Origin: Dermatemys mawii
Taxonomy: Eukaryota > Chordata > Testudines > Dermatemydidae
Assembly (NCBI GenBank): GCA_007922305.1
Contig: ML677364.1
Span: 16,514,260 to 16,578,259, forward strand
Reading direction: 5' to 3'
Length of the DNA stretch: 64,000 bases
Shown here one piece after another: positions 32,613-46,023 of this stretch (its first letter is position 1; each line of letters starts with the position of its first letter). The notes beneath the pieces were generated by a model that ran no database searches, was not told the DNA's origin, and worked only from the letters and a program-made list of their open reading frames with translations. Made by a program: the position numbers and the translations under genes.

Positions 32613-34500
32613 GGTACATTTTCTGACCTGCAGCCTCTTCAATGAGAAGATTGTGACTAAAAGCTAAGCCCCAATCCTGCCAGCTGCTCTAGCGGGACCA
32701 GTCCTTTTGAAGTAAGGGCCTGACTTCACCTGTGCAAAGCAGCCCGCAGAACTGGACCCATAGTCAAGGTCCTCGAGGTCAAAGTGCAAAGAGTTTTGCA
32801 CTGCAACATTTATTGTGGCTTTTTTAAAATCAGTTGGTTATGTTTGTCATTCCATGTGTGTGCCCACACACCACACACCATCATGTATTCTCCCCTCCTA
32901 TACTTAAATAATCTTCATTGGGGTTACGGAAGTATGACTAGCTGAGAATATCATTTGAAGAGAATGCAGTTGCAGACATAACTCTGCAGTTGGAACTGGG
33001 CAAAACACTGTGATGTTCACAATGCTCCAAAGTAGAAGCCTTTATTTTGTGTTCTATAGAACACTGAGCACATAGTGGGTGCTATATCAATAATAAGAAT
33101 GAGTGGTTCTGATGTTCAAAGCCCAGTTTTGCCTGTGGTACTGAAGAAGGGAATTTGTAAAACATGACTGGGGTAGCTGACATGCTTTAGCGGATCCATA
33201 AACTAACGAGTGGTTTTTATTTAAAGAATAAATAAATAGTGCCACAGAGACTGAACTATAGGGATAAGGTCCATATAAGTACCTGGATGGACAGTTGTTG
33301 CAAGGCACTCTGTAGGGAGCTGCAAAGAATCCAGCATGTGGGGGCTGCTGTTGAGATCAGCAAGCAATAGAAAAATCAAAAGAAAATTGGCTGTGTTCCT
33401 TTACCTTGTGCAAGACTCTTCCATCTAAGCACTAATATTACTGGGCCATCAGCATCAGTTTTTCCAATTACAAACAGCTAAGAATGCAGCATGTCATATC
33501 TGATGTCAGTAAATTGCCTGAGCTGTTGATTTCAGGAGACCGATGTAGTTTATCAATTTTCAGTCGTCGCCTCCAAGGGATGCCTTCCAGTTGGGAAATA
33601 GTTGATCAGAGAAATGGCTAAACGCTCACAAGCTTTGTTAAAGTCAATGCTAGCCTGGTGTCCTAATGGTAAAACAAAAAACTTCAGTGAATGTGTTTGA
33701 AATTGTTACTGTTCATGCTTTAAGCTGCCTCCAGCTTTATTGTCTTCAAGGTTTAAGTGGATGGAATCACTAGCCCCACAGTCTATTATCCTTATTAACA
33801 AAGAGTTTATATCACTCCTAGAGACAGTGCTTACCGAGTGAGATATGGCACTATAAAGTGAAGCCTATTACTGTACCTTAGGGAACAATGACATTATCAC
33901 AGATTTCAGCTCCAGCTCTCTGTTATTTCAAGACAGGAGTACAAGGGGTTTACACAATCATCTCATTGAAGAGGCAAAGCTCTCTTAAGCTAACAAATCT
34001 GGGACTAGCAGCTTTCTACTGCTATCTAGCTCTGTCATGCTGCAATAAGAAGTAGAGTAGATTAACCATTCACTCCATCAGAGGAGTGCCTTCCCTGTTG
34101 TATTGTCCATTGTCAGTGCCACTGATATGTTGCACACCCCCCCCCCCCCCGATTTGCTATTCATGTGAACAGTTTGGATAAATTTTATTTTTGTTACTTT
34201 AATTTCAGGTACTATGAAAAGGACTCTGACTGGTTAAATAAGTTCTAAAATTTTGACCAGATCCTGATCATCTTACAAGTCCATTTGGGACCCAGTCCTG
34301 CAAGCTGATCTGTGTGGGCAGATAGATACCTCTGTCTGTGTGGAACCCTATTTGAAGTCAGTAGGACTTTGTACTGCTACAGTGGTCCCTCCAAGTGCAT
34401 TAGCTCTCAGGTCAGGGCCGAAGGACTTTTCTACACACAGTTTTTGTACTATTCAGAAAGTGATATGCTTAAATCATATGCAACACCCTCTAGTATGGAC
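32613..34500. other. Mostly unique sequence; poly-C run
   Basis: No gene recognised. A 14-nt C homopolymer lies at 34137-34150. Fragments near 33060 (GCACATAGTGGGTGCTATAT) and 33265-33290 (GGTCCATATAAGTACCTGG) look like MIR-like 3' ends but are too short to call. Confidence 0.4.
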
Positions 34501-34502
34501 TG

Positions 34503-34734
34503 TGGGCAGGTCTATACTACCTGAGCGTTCTCCCATCAACTCCGGTACTCCACCATCATGAGAGGCGCAGGCGGAGTCAATGGGGGAGCGGCAGCAGTTA
34601 ACTCAGTGCTGTGAAGACACCACAGGAAGTCGACCTAAATACATTGACTTCAGCTACACTATTCTCGTAGCTGAAGTTGCATATCTTAGGTCGATTCCTT
34701 CCCCCCCTACCCCCGCCCAGTGTAGACCAGGGCT
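34503..34734. mobile_element. Harbinger-like MITE
   Basis: GGGCAGGTCTATACTACC at the left and CAGTGTAGACCAGGGCT at the right, with ATTGACTTCAGCTACAC and GTAGCTGAAGTTGCATATC inside, match the copies at 5559, 27825 and 50017. The flanking duplication is not clear, so ends are approximate. Confidence 0.7.
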
Positions 34735-37700
34735 CAGTTATACCAACAGAAAGGTGCTGGGGTAGCTTATTTCTTTAAAGTCAGTGATAATGAGGTGGTG
34801 TATTAAAAAGGCTACTTGAAAGAGAAGATAAGTAGAATTGTCACTTTGGGCTTTATAAATATAACCTCTGACAATTTTAATGCTAATAGAATTGTTTCCA
34901 CGATTATTTAAAATACCAGTTAAAACAATGTAGTTAAATAAATATTCCCTTGCAGTGTTTGCAACCCACACATTAATCTATTTGTCTGTCTAAGGGTTTA
35001 TACTGCCACCCATCGTGACAGTATCTGAGGGTCTTCTGCTTAAAATCAATAGCAGTTGGAGCACTATGTCAGTGTATGGGAACCAGGAAGAGAATTTAAC
35101 TTGCAGTGACCATAAACAAAATGAAATTGACCAGTTTGTAATATTTGCATTTTTTCAACTGGAGAGAAATTAAACTGCACTCATAGAGGAGAAATAGGGA
35201 GAAGTAAATCCAATTTTTAAAATTCTTTCACTCCTAATAGTTAAAGTTGTTAGCATTAGTAACATGGTTGAGGGAATTTATTTTGAAAAAGTTCTTTTAA
35301 TCTGACAATGTTTCTTTTATCAAAAAAAATGTTATCACCCTAATTATCTATATTATTTCTCAATAAATATAGATCTCCCATTCCTATAAGTGCTGAGAAA
35401 ATATAAATTGGTATAAAAGCAAGAACTCTTTTAATTGTAGTTACCATCAGTCCATATTACTATACCCTGTATAACATACTGGTAGGCCAAACTAAGATAT
35501 TTTAACTCTATAAAAGTACATGCATGTACGTATGTGAAGCATATACATAACCAATTATATGTTTGGAATATATTCAAAGTCATCTATTTTTATCTACATT
35601 TGTTCTCTGAACCACAAAAAAAATCTTGAACGGATTCCAAATTACTCAAGATGACAAGAAATTGCTTTTGCAGATAACTTAGAATTCTGAAGAAACCGGA
35701 AGGTAGCATTACAAATCCTAAGTACTGACAGTCTGTTATTTGTACTCATTTGTTCCCAGTTTGTGGATCTGCTGGGTTTTTTAAAAAATATGTCTCTTCT
35801 GTCTCACTAGTGTATGTGGATAAGAGGATAACATAAGGCCCAATACAGAGAGGACTTAGAAACTGCACACTCGATGTTGCCCACATGGTCTTTGTAACTA
35901 CAGTACAAAAAGAGGAACAAAAACCTCAGTCTTCTGGCTACAAAAGGACATCAGATTTGTGGAGTATTGTAAGCTACCAGCTCCTGAAATGTGCCCACTG
36001 AAGAGCTTTGGGGTCAGCAGTGTAAATATCATGCACCGAAGGCTGGATAGATTACCATCCCAGCAAAGTAGCCCTGCTTCTTGAAGTGCAGAATTTGACA
36101 GAAAAAATGAATTCTTTCTTTGAAAATCAGTACAGCCAGGCTCACAAAGGGAAGGCTTAAATAAATCTTTAATGCACACCACTGAAGTTAGTTTTTTGTC
36201 AAACCCTGTTGTGGAAATCCCACACCAAAGCCCATCTATCATGATAATATGGGCATCTTAAGCAGAAAGCAGCTTAGTGCACAACAGCTAGCTGCTGAAG
36301 AGGGGAAAAAAACCAAAACCTATAATAAAAATCAAGGAGGCTTTAGGGAAAAGAAATCACTTTCAAACATTGTCATAGTTAAATCATTGTAATCTTACAT
36401 CCATTACTTGCAAACAAATGTGACATTATGAATCAACTGCAGTTAGGTTGTTAATAGATTTTATTAATACCAAGGAAAAATAATATACATAGTATCCTCA
36501 ATGGTGTATAACTATCGTCTCAAACAGAGTTTCCTGTTATTTTAAATGAACAGCGTGGTTTATTTTGGCAGCGGCATCACATAACTAATGTTTCGTATTA
36601 CACACAAAAATGAATTTTGTTCCATTCTTGAAATGAACCATTTCATTTCAATAAAGGCTTATAATTGCAACACTTAAATACTATCATTAATGGTGAAAAT
36701 GAAAGTTCTTCCGGCAACACTTAAAAAAGAGTAAACTTCCCTGCTCATTCCTGTATTACAGCCAATGCCTTTTTATTGTCTGTTTTCATCTCCATTTTAC
36801 TTTATCTGCCAAACTACTTTGCATTTCAAGACATTTCCACTCACCTTGAGTTCTTGGTTCAAAAAGAAACAATAAAGTTTAATCTTTTCACTTGACAATG
36901 ATATATGGGTCTGTTGAAAAACACTTTTCAGGTATTATCATTAAAAAGTCCTTTTTTTTTTTTTTTTTTTGGTTTCTCTTCCATTCTTGTACACATAGAA
37001 ATAGAAGATGCCTTGTAAGACAGGGCTTTTATCAAAGCTTCTAATAATACTATTTAATTAGAAACCAAAGAATGCTTAATGTTCCCTCTAAGAACTCTTC
37101 AGCATGGTCCCTCTCTAGGTTTAGTCATTCCTCTTTAGCTAAACAGTGTTTAATGACTTTATTAGTGATTTCACAGGCCAGGAAAGGCTACCATTCTGCT
37201 TCTTTCTTTCCAGATTACATCTTGCTAGTTGGGGAATTTGCTGAGCTGTAGCATCAACCAACTGGTTTGAATTAGGATTTTTCCCCTCTCTCTTGCAGTT
37301 AGCTACTTATTAGCATTTGTCAAAACAGAGATAATGCAGCCTCCGAATGTTTAATATTGTTCAGCAATTCTCTGAGAAAACACAGTCAGACAGGGAAGAT
37401 ATAAGAATTGTTCCCCTTTCGGGAACATACAGGGCTGCTGTGGGATTACTTAGAGTAAAGACTTTAACTTAATTAGCTTGATCTCGTAACTGTGTTAAAG
37501 TTATTTAACACTTCGTATTTTTTTTTCGCTTAAGAAAAAATATTAAATGTCTGGTTTGTTATGCAGGAACTGAGCACAAACCAGCACCTAGTGCAAGCAG
37601 ACTGCATCACCAAATAAATGAAAACTGCCCAACTGATCATAAAAGTTTGGGTGGTGTTTTTGTTGGAAAACTAATGTCTAAATATATAACATTCCCAAAT

Positions 37701-38929
37701 CAATTTCCAGAAATTTACCAAACCCAGGAACATCCATTAATAAGGAAAATGCTACATCAGTTGAAGGCTCTCAAACTTTTCCCCAGTTATCCAAAGTTAC
37801 ATAGCTGAAGTATGAAAAATTGATTTCTGAAGTGGATTAATTTCCTTGAGTAGTTAAAAACCCTTGCTCTAATTCAGCCTGCTTATGTTGTTCCCAACTC
37901 TAAAAGTGTTCTCTTCATCTTCCTTTTTGGGGCAATGGTAATAGGATGTTGGAGTGGGGTAGGTGCCAGGAAAGATGATACGTTAATTACTTTAAAACAC
38001 ACGTTTTCTTTTCAAAGCCCCTCTAGAATGAGCTGTGAATTTATCATTTCATCTGTATGGTACATTCCAGTCTAAAGTCAGAGCTAAATTCTCCCTCTTT
38101 CTCTCTCACTCACTGTTTATGCACTCTGGAAATTATTACCACATGTCCAGGAGTCACTCATAATGATGACCACTAATGCCATTCCTCTTGTTACAGTATT
38201 AACTCAAAATATACCACTGTTGTCTTTGATTAGCACAAGCAAAAGCTAAGAACAAAGACATACCATTGACATAATGACAGTTTTATGGCTCCCGTCTGGA
38301 AAAGAAATTATGCTCATTAGCATTCAAAATATAAAACATTCTCTTCTGTAGTTCGGTGCAAAACTGTGTAATCTTCTTTTTGCTTCAAAACCTCAAAACC
38401 ACTAACAAGTTACCTATTTCCTGCAATGCACATCTGGGGTACTTGCTACATATAGACATAAAAACATCAGGTAAACCGGGCCAAACAGAAAATTATCCCA
38501 GATCTTTCATTGTGATCTCAGAATTAACCCCTCCTGATGCATTGGTGTCCTCTAGCAGAAGACAATTGCACAAATATATTAATTCTGCCATTTTCATGCA
38601 TACTCTCTGTGAAGGCAAATACACTTTGTCCAAAATGAGGCAATGACATGTTCTGGTTTGTTTTTAAGTCTCGTTACATGATCAGGCCCTTTAGACCAAC
38701 TTTTGAAAAGAAATTCACTCCCTTCCCCAAACCTTTGGAAGCAGCCTTATAGATTTCAAACCTGGAGCTATCCACTCAAAATCAATAACCATCGTATAAT
38801 CCCTTTGCCTTTCCTTGTGGCTTCATTAGTTATTAATTTGTTCTTCGGTTTATAAACTGCACTTACCCAACAAACTTCAAGCACATGTGCACCAGTTTAA
38901 ACTAGTGCACACCTCATTAATATTAATTA
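34735..38929. other. Long unique AT-rich stretch; no gene seen
   Basis: 4.2 kb without any recognisable mobile element, the longest such run in the window. A 19-nt T tract lies at 36952-36970. The frame at 35898-36242 minus (114 codons) is the longest here and shows no domain. About 36440-38280 has AT-rich non-repetitive texture compatible with conserved non-coding DNA; this is inference only. Confidence 0.4.
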
Positions 38930-40585
38930 ACTAAATGGACTCCCACCCAAAGATAGCTAGTTCCATTTTTTTCTTATGCTTAATGAAAAGATGGACCAGT
39001 GAGGTGATCGGATCACAGAGCCAAAGGCCCTCCACCAAGAACGCTTCACATCTGGTCCCCAGATGATGAAATCCAAGGCACCATCTCCCCTCACTGCTAT
39101 ATTGCTGACATCTCCCATTGAAGTCAAGTGGAGTAACGTGCATGTTGTAGCAGAGCTGGTTAGGATCCAGGGACTGCTGGCAAAAGTATTTTCACTGATC
39201 TCCACAGGCACAGTGGTTCATAAGCCCCAACCACATAATGCTTTAAAAATCAAAACTAAAAAAATCAAAACCTTGAGTATCATGTAGAAGGAAACAGGAA
39301 GCCCATGCAGCCTCTAGGGAGAAGATGTTGTATGTTCCCTGTGATTAACATCACTAAGCAAATTAATCACATTTTGCATTCACTTAAGCTTTCAAGTGAT
39401 CTTCAAGTATAGCTCCCATATACAGAATATTGCTGTAATGCATTTGAGAAGAGCATGGCCAACTGGCAATGCCCACATAGGAGAGAAATAGCCATAATGG
39501 TATAGCTAAGCACAGATGCAAAAAGATACTTCTCCATACTGTTGCCAGAAGTATTCCCAGACTGTGAACATCCTTGCCATCAGTTTCATCGCAACACAAT
39601 TTTTGCCTGCTGCTGGGAAAACTAAAAACCTGCATTTTCAAGTTTGGGGAAAGCAAAATTATGAAAATCTATGCCATATGCTCATGATACAGCTCAAACA
39701 CCCCCATAATCTCTGAGTAGCTTCACATACATGTTGAGCATGGGAGAGGGATGACAAAATAGAACCCCACATGAGGGAGCCCTCTGAGATGCTCAGCACC
39801 ACCCACCTGGGATCTCCAGTAGATGAAAGAACAGAACAAGCATCTCTTCCCCTAAGCTTTTGAGAAGGGGAAGGGACATGCAAACGCTCTGTGGCAGGGA
39901 GATATTAATAGTCCAGCTGGGTATTGCTAGTTTGGAGGAGATATAAGACTAATTGAAATGCTAAGTCTAATTTTGCTAATGATTCATTTTCCATTTTTAA
40001 TATTTATGCCTTGTTGTATCTACATTCAAAGACGTGATACATATGTTAAAGAAAATCTAAATAAATTAAAAATAAACAGTTCCCTTTCACCTCCAGCCAG
40101 GGTCCACCGTTTGGTGAATCACACCTCATGATCAGCCATATCAAACAGTGATGTCAGATCTAAAAGAATCAACCTGGATATAAGCTCTCTGCCAGACATA
40201 GGCCTTTCAGTGAGACTGAATAAGGCCAAAGAAATCCAAGGACTCCTGCTGATATCAGAGTTGTCTCACCACAGCCCTCCCAATGATTTCATCCTACAAA
40301 GGAAAGTTAGAGACAGGACAATAGTTGGACAGACTATCACTGTCAAGAGATAGGTTCTTCGAAGCAGCCTAACGACTAGCCACTCAAAGAAAGCTGTCTC
40401 CCTGCCCTCCCTTGGAGAAAGTTGTTAATATCCACCAGAAACAGATACAATATTTCTGTCTTATGAGGGGGGTGGGTCCCGCTGGTAAACTGCACGATGA
40501 AGACACAATCCTTACTGCACCCAGAATCTCTGCAAGTGAAACTGCTTGATGCTTAAACAGAGAAGACATTGCACTTGACTTGTCC
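38930..40585 (-). pseudogene. Old L2-like LINE remnant, minus strand
   Basis: Translating the minus strand around 40250-40370 gives LDSDSLSNYCPVSNFP, the 'NYRPVSNLP' RT block of L2-type LINEs; 40384-40569 gives the block just upstream (GAVRIVSSSCSLPAG, then ILTTFSKGGQG). Toward lower coordinates, 39270-39660 fits the downstream part (CAGAATATTGCTGTAATGC on the plus strand is the expected site of the later 'LDYCNA' region). Many frameshifts; no functional protein. The join between 39.9 and 40.08 kb and the end near 38.93 kb are uncertain. Confidence 0.55.
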
Positions 40586-42934
40586 TGCCAGTTCCTTTAC
40601 CACAAATAGCTAGTCTCCTCTGGATCACATTGCTTTTATTAATGAAATAAGCAACACCTCACAAGTGTAGTCTATTCTGCCTTCAGGGGAAGGACTTCTA
40701 GATTCAATAGTCTGTTTACTACCTCAGATAGGATATAAATGGACTATAAACTCAGGAATATGATGCGGGGGGGGGGGGAGTTGGGGGAACTAAGGACAAG
40801 TCTAGGAATGTGGTGGCCATGTCACATAGAATGCTTGTGATGTGAAAAAAACACTGGCACTTCTGCTCCCTGGACTTTTGAGGAATATAAAAACTATGGA
40901 GCTGATTCCTTCCGCCTTTCTCAAAAAACAAATGTAATTCCATATACATGCAGCATCCTTTATATGTGTTGAAGCATTGTCTATGGTGGAGGACACATTT
41001 CACATTGTCAGTTACAGAACGAGTACAGCAAAGGTGGCAGCATCTAAAGAGAGAGACTGCAGTGAACATGCATGTGTGAAGGGGAAACCTGATAGAGCTG
41101 ACTAGGTTCCAAGGGGACTTTCACTTAACCGGGAAAAGAAAGACACCAGACAGACATGCAAACATAAAGCACAAGGGAAAAGAAGTACTGGATGTATCTA
41201 ACTGATCTATTTTAGGGTTTCCTATGGCACCCATCACCATAAAGTATAAATTCTTCTTTCACCGGTAAACTAGGTCCTTTCCCTGGTTATAGGAAGGGAT
41301 GCTCAGGGTATGTATTTATAATCATTTTAAAAATTAATATTCAGGTTATGAATAAAAACAGATTAGTCCACAGTCAGATGAATCAATAATCAAATCTGTA
41401 ATTAGTGCTAATTAATGAATTATTAGTTCAGGATACCCATAAATGTTCAAATTATGTAATGCCACTCCTGAGACTATCAAAGCAGCACTCTGTTAAAACA
41501 AAATACCATGTGTACTCTTCCCTGTGACTTGAGCTTTCATTACCACAGGCTCCAATTTTTCTTCCAAACAGAAAAGGCTCTAATGAATGGTACCCACACT
41601 GTGCGTGAGAAAAAATATCACTTTTTTATTTAGCAAGATGTATTTGTGTGTGTGAGAGAGGGAGACTTACCCAAGATTTAAAAGAGAAATTATGTTCAGG
41701 GGGACCAAATCTGTTGTGAATCTAGAATCATTCATTGACTTTCATTGTGTGGATTTCAGTTACTCAATGTTTACATTAAATTAACCAAGCAGCATTTGGC
41801 CCAAATTCTAAAAGTAGTGGGAGAAGGGGAAAGATTGGGGCAAATATTCAATAGTTGCCTGTGGCCCTGCAAGTATCAATATCTGCAATTTTGCATATAC
41901 AAATTTTTAGGTATCCAAGTTTTCACATGTCCAAAAGCTTAGATGTGATTGCACAAAAGGCATTTGTATGCTCAGATTCAGTACGCAGACATCTAGCAAT
42001 CAATTTTACTCTGACAAAAATGTGTGTGCCCAAAATTGCTTGCCCAAATGTAGGGAGTGTGAGGAGGGTTCTTTGAAAATTAGTCCCTAAGTCTGTGTCA
42101 CAAAAAAAAAGATAAAGATGAGACAAAGAAAGGAGAAGTGATTAGAAATGAGATATCAAAAAGTAAATGAAGAGCAAAAATTAAAAAAAATACCCACGAA
42201 GGTCAAAATAGTCAAGACAAACCAAACTAAGAAGTTCAAAATGGACACTGGCACTTGTATAGAAATAATACATATCAGGCAACATTCTTAGCTAAATTCT
42301 TGCTTCTGCAGAGCTGGGCTTCTGGGGCTGCTTCTACACTGGGCCCAACACTAATAGGATAGGATAGGATAGGATACTGTGGTGCTTAGATAACACACTG
42401 ATAAGCGCCTTAAAATGATTAGATTGGTTTGGATTCAATTAGATCTCTTCTTTTGAATCAATTCTCCATTTGAACACAATTAAGCATTTTGTTAAGGCAA
42501 TCTGGGTGTCAACATCATATGTCAAAATATACAAAGTAAATATCCTTAAATCAAACTCTAAAAAGTTCTCAAGCAGCACTTTTCTTACCTTGCCTCTCTG
42601 TACATTTTTATTATGGATGGAAATATTTTTTCCTCAGCATATGTGTGTAAAACAAAATCACCTTTTTACAGACATTTACTGATAAAAATCTAATCCTTCC
42701 AAGCCTAGTTAAGGGTCATTTTGCTACTGCTGTAATCACAGTGAAGTTAAGAAGATGAAGAAATAGATTTTTTTTTCATTTTGGCTCTAAATCTCTCTAT
42801 AAATAGGCCACTTATCAAAATCATTTTAATGTAAGTTAGTGTGGTTTAGGGGGAAATCCTGGATCCAGGCTACAGTTTTAGCGAGTAGGCTGTGCACTGG
42901 GGAGCTCTACAAAGGCTGGAGGGACCAATTATTT
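40586..42934. other. Mostly unique sequence with small simple repeats
   Basis: No gene recognised. Contains a 12-nt G run (40767-40778) and four perfect AGGAT units at 42356-42375. The open frames at 40752-41069 minus and 41745-42076 plus have no domain. Confidence 0.4.
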
Positions 42935-43025
42935 AGTTATTTAGTTACAGTAGACCCCTCAATGTTCCAGGGCATTTCCAAACACTTGAGAAGGATGGTC
43001 CCTGCTCCAAGGGAGTACAATGTAA
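42935..43025. repeat. Old interspersed repeat fragment (9525-9643 family)
   Basis: CCAGGGCATTTCCAAACAC and GATGGTCCCTGCTCCAAGG follow the motif order of the copies near 9.5 and 24.5 kb. Weak. Confidence 0.35.
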
Positions 43026-43376
43026 GGAATCCTTTCCTCCAGGCCATAGAATACCAGGAGAACTATTTTCCTCCCCCTCTGCAGGAGAATGCCCAGTGGA
43101 TATAACTAGTTACAGCTGCACCAGTCTTGCCACCCCACTGCCTCTTACCCCTCCCCATCCCTCTCCACGCTAGAGCTCTGCAGAGAACCTCAAAACAGAA
43201 CAACTCTGCTGTATGCAGTGTCTGCACTCCCTGTATAGACTTCCTCCAGATCTTCACAATGAAACCACATTGGTACCAAACTGCCTTCAGGGTTCTCTGA
43301 GCCAGCAGATGGGGAGCAGGATTTGCCTCTAAAGGCATCTCTGAGTAGGAAAGGAATGCCACTTCACTGCTTGGTT

Positions 43377-43406
43377 ATCTATCTACCTATCTATCTATCT
43401 ATCTAT
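43377..43406. repeat. (ATCT)n microsatellite
   Basis: About seven tetranucleotide units with one interruption (ATCTACCTATCTATCTATCT). Confidence 0.85.
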
Positions 43407-45386
43407 GTAGTCCCCTGCTCATGGTATCTGAGCACCTGTACTCAGGAGATTTTACCAGATTCCCTATCAGCCCTAGATCTGTATATATAGGTCTGGTAGT
43501 GCTCCTTTTTAAATTTGGCTTTCTGTAACTAACACAACACAAGTTTGTTGACAACTATGGTGGCATTTTAAAATGCAGATTATTTCACTCAGCCTCCTTT
43601 TTCCTTTACAATATAATATTTAGACCCATGCTTAGACATAATGCACAGGTACATAAAAAAGGAATATTTAAACCTGTCAGTGGTATGCATAACAAAACAC
43701 TTCAAGAAATGTACTTAGTGTGCAATCTCTGTTGCTATCTTTTTCTATGAAATTACTTAGTCATTTGATTCCTTTTTTCTTCCCTCCCCACCACCGCCCC
43801 TTCAAAATACCAAAAACTATTAGAGCACATTATGGACTAATCACTTGCTATACTTCAGTAAATCAAAGCCAGTTTTGTATTATTGTGAGCAAAAAAAGTA
43901 CCTTAATTGCTGTAAAGCTTAGGGCAGTTATCTGGTCCTAGCTGCCAGATTGCAGGAGGATTATTACTATTATAAAGCAGAGCAGCAATATAGTAAGGCA
44001 AGGCACCTATAACTTCCCAAGTGGGATGTGAAAAAAATGGATTTTTCCAACAGTTGAAATAGAGAATATGATGCTATACTACATTTATAATGATTGGTAA
44101 ATCAAACTACGCATTTAACTCTCTGAGTAGATTTCAGGTGGGCACAGAAATTCACTTCGGGTTATTCTCCTCTTCTCTCCAAATGAATTAACAGCCTGAG
44201 GGGAAATCTTCTACCTGTCTGACACTAATGCGCACTTTCCTAACTAATACTTTTCACCTATGACAGTCACAGGTCAATCCTAGTACCTGGCACTTGGTGT
44301 GGATTTGGACTAAACCAACATTTTCATGATGAGAGAATAAATAAGTCTGTTGCCATGATCACCCAGCAGCTTTTGCATGGGAGAAGAATTTTCCCTACCC
44401 AGACCTTAGTTAAAGGCCTTGTTACGTAAACAAAAAATGTGGTCTTCTTTATGCAGGACTAAGTGACAGTGGTGACTTTTGGTACTATATCTAAAGCCAA
44501 GTCTCAGGTGAATTTTAATCCTTCATTATTCAGGACAGACTGTTTTTTCCCTTTCCCTCTAAAATGACAGTCATGCTGTTAAGCATAATAATTGTTCATG
44601 AGTGAGCACTGCGTATTGTCCCTCTTGATTTTGCCTCTAAGGCAGGCTTCTTACTCAGTAGAGGTCAAGGGTCATCTGCTAAATCATGCATACCCACAAT
44701 CCCTTGTGAATTAGGCAGTTGACAAACTGCCGCTAATGATTAGTACAACCTGCATTAAAACCCTGGCACTAAATTGATATTACTTGAGTGATGGATTACA
44801 CCTCTAATGAGCGGATTATTGCCACAAGTGACCTTGTCAGCTGAAAGAGTGTTTCAATATAACTAACATCTCTCACATTCTCATGTCACAGCAGTGCTAA
44901 AAAATATTCTTTTTCCTTTTTGATTTTTATTCCTCTGTTGCTTTCTCTTCTTTCAGACAACCAGTTAATGGGTAAACAGCATGTCTAATGGGATTAGTCA
45001 TCAAAACTGCACCCCAATTAGTATATCATAATAGCTCTGAAATATAAAGTGCTCTGGGAGTCATTTTTTCTGATGAAAAGTGTCATTTTTATTTTGCTCC
45101 CTACTCTTTGGAGCATTGAAGTTCTCCTATCAGCAGCTGGCTTGGCTGCAGAAGTGGTCATGTGATCACATAGATAAAAATGGATTTGCTGCCATTTTCT
45201 GATGAAAAGATGAACTGATGACTGTGAACTTCAATGCTCTTTTAAGGAAAGCCATCATTGCTTAATCATATAGATGGGACAAAATATGTTCAGAAAGACT
45301 TGTTCCTCAAAACACTGAACTGGAGTTTATCGTGTGCACTGCTATGTTTTACTAAGTGCAGTGTAATCTCATTAGAATAGGGATTG
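43407..45386. other. Unique AT-rich sequence, conserved-element-like texture
   Basis: No gene recognised. About 44400-45350 is non-repetitive with motifs such as CGCTAATGATTAGTAC, CTCTAATGAGCGGATTATTG and repeated CTGATGAAAA words, compatible with a regulatory element. No direct evidence of function. Confidence 0.35.
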
Positions 45387-45399
45387 TGTTTTCACATGT

Positions 45400-45608
45400 T
45401 TCAAGAATCAGAAGGGTAGCCATGTTAGTCTGCAATTGCAGAGGTAACAAAGAATCCTGTGGCACCTTAAAGACTAACTAAAGTACTAGAGCATAAGCTT
45501 TCGTGGGCTAATACCCACTTCGTCAGCGAAGTGGGTATTAGCCCACGAAAGCTTATGCTGTAATACTTCAGTTAGTCTTTAAGGTGCCACAGGACTCTTT
45601 GTTACTTC
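45400..45608. mobile_element. Palindromic Penelope-like 3'-end insertion, 13-bp TSD
   Basis: The left arm starts with the family 3' end (GTAGCCATGTTAGTCTGC, minus orientation), runs through TGTGGCACCTTAAAG and GCATAAGCTTTCGTGGG, and turns around at CTTCGTCAGCGAAG near 45519-45532. The right arm repeats this in plus orientation (GCCCACGAAAGCTTATGC, AAGGTGCCACAGGACTC) and stops at TTACTTC, about 35 bp short of the full 3' end. TGTTTTCACATGT lies at both borders (45387-45399 and 45609-45621). One duplication around both arms means a single integration. Confidence 0.9.
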
Positions 45609-46023
45609 TGTTTTCACATGTGTTTGTTAAGCATCATATAAAGGTATTGCCCTGCATAACTGTTTTGCAACCATAAGATTCAGAGGGCAATACTGTGGTT
45701 TATCCGTATCCTAACTGCAGTTAATTTAGTGGGAGGGAAGTGGCATTTACTAATCATTTCACCAAACAAGAAAATCTGCAAGGAGCTTGTCTCAGCTGAA
45801 GCTGCACTCTATCTTTAAAGTTAATAGACCCCTCTTGGAGCCCACTCAGGTTTTTGTCTATACACAGTTAGTGGTATATTCACAACTGCCTGTCATGCTA
45901 CACAAATACAGATGGGGCTGGGGGGAACTATATTAATTGAGTATAAGCCATGTTGACTGACAAGGAAAAATCACATGAGAGGAAAAAAAAACATGTGCCT
46001 CACCAGTAATTTGCCATAACAAA

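Noticed and set aside
35898..36242. 114-codon minus-strand frame as a possible exon
   Set aside because: No domain, no partner exons, and it is within the range of chance frames in 64 kb.
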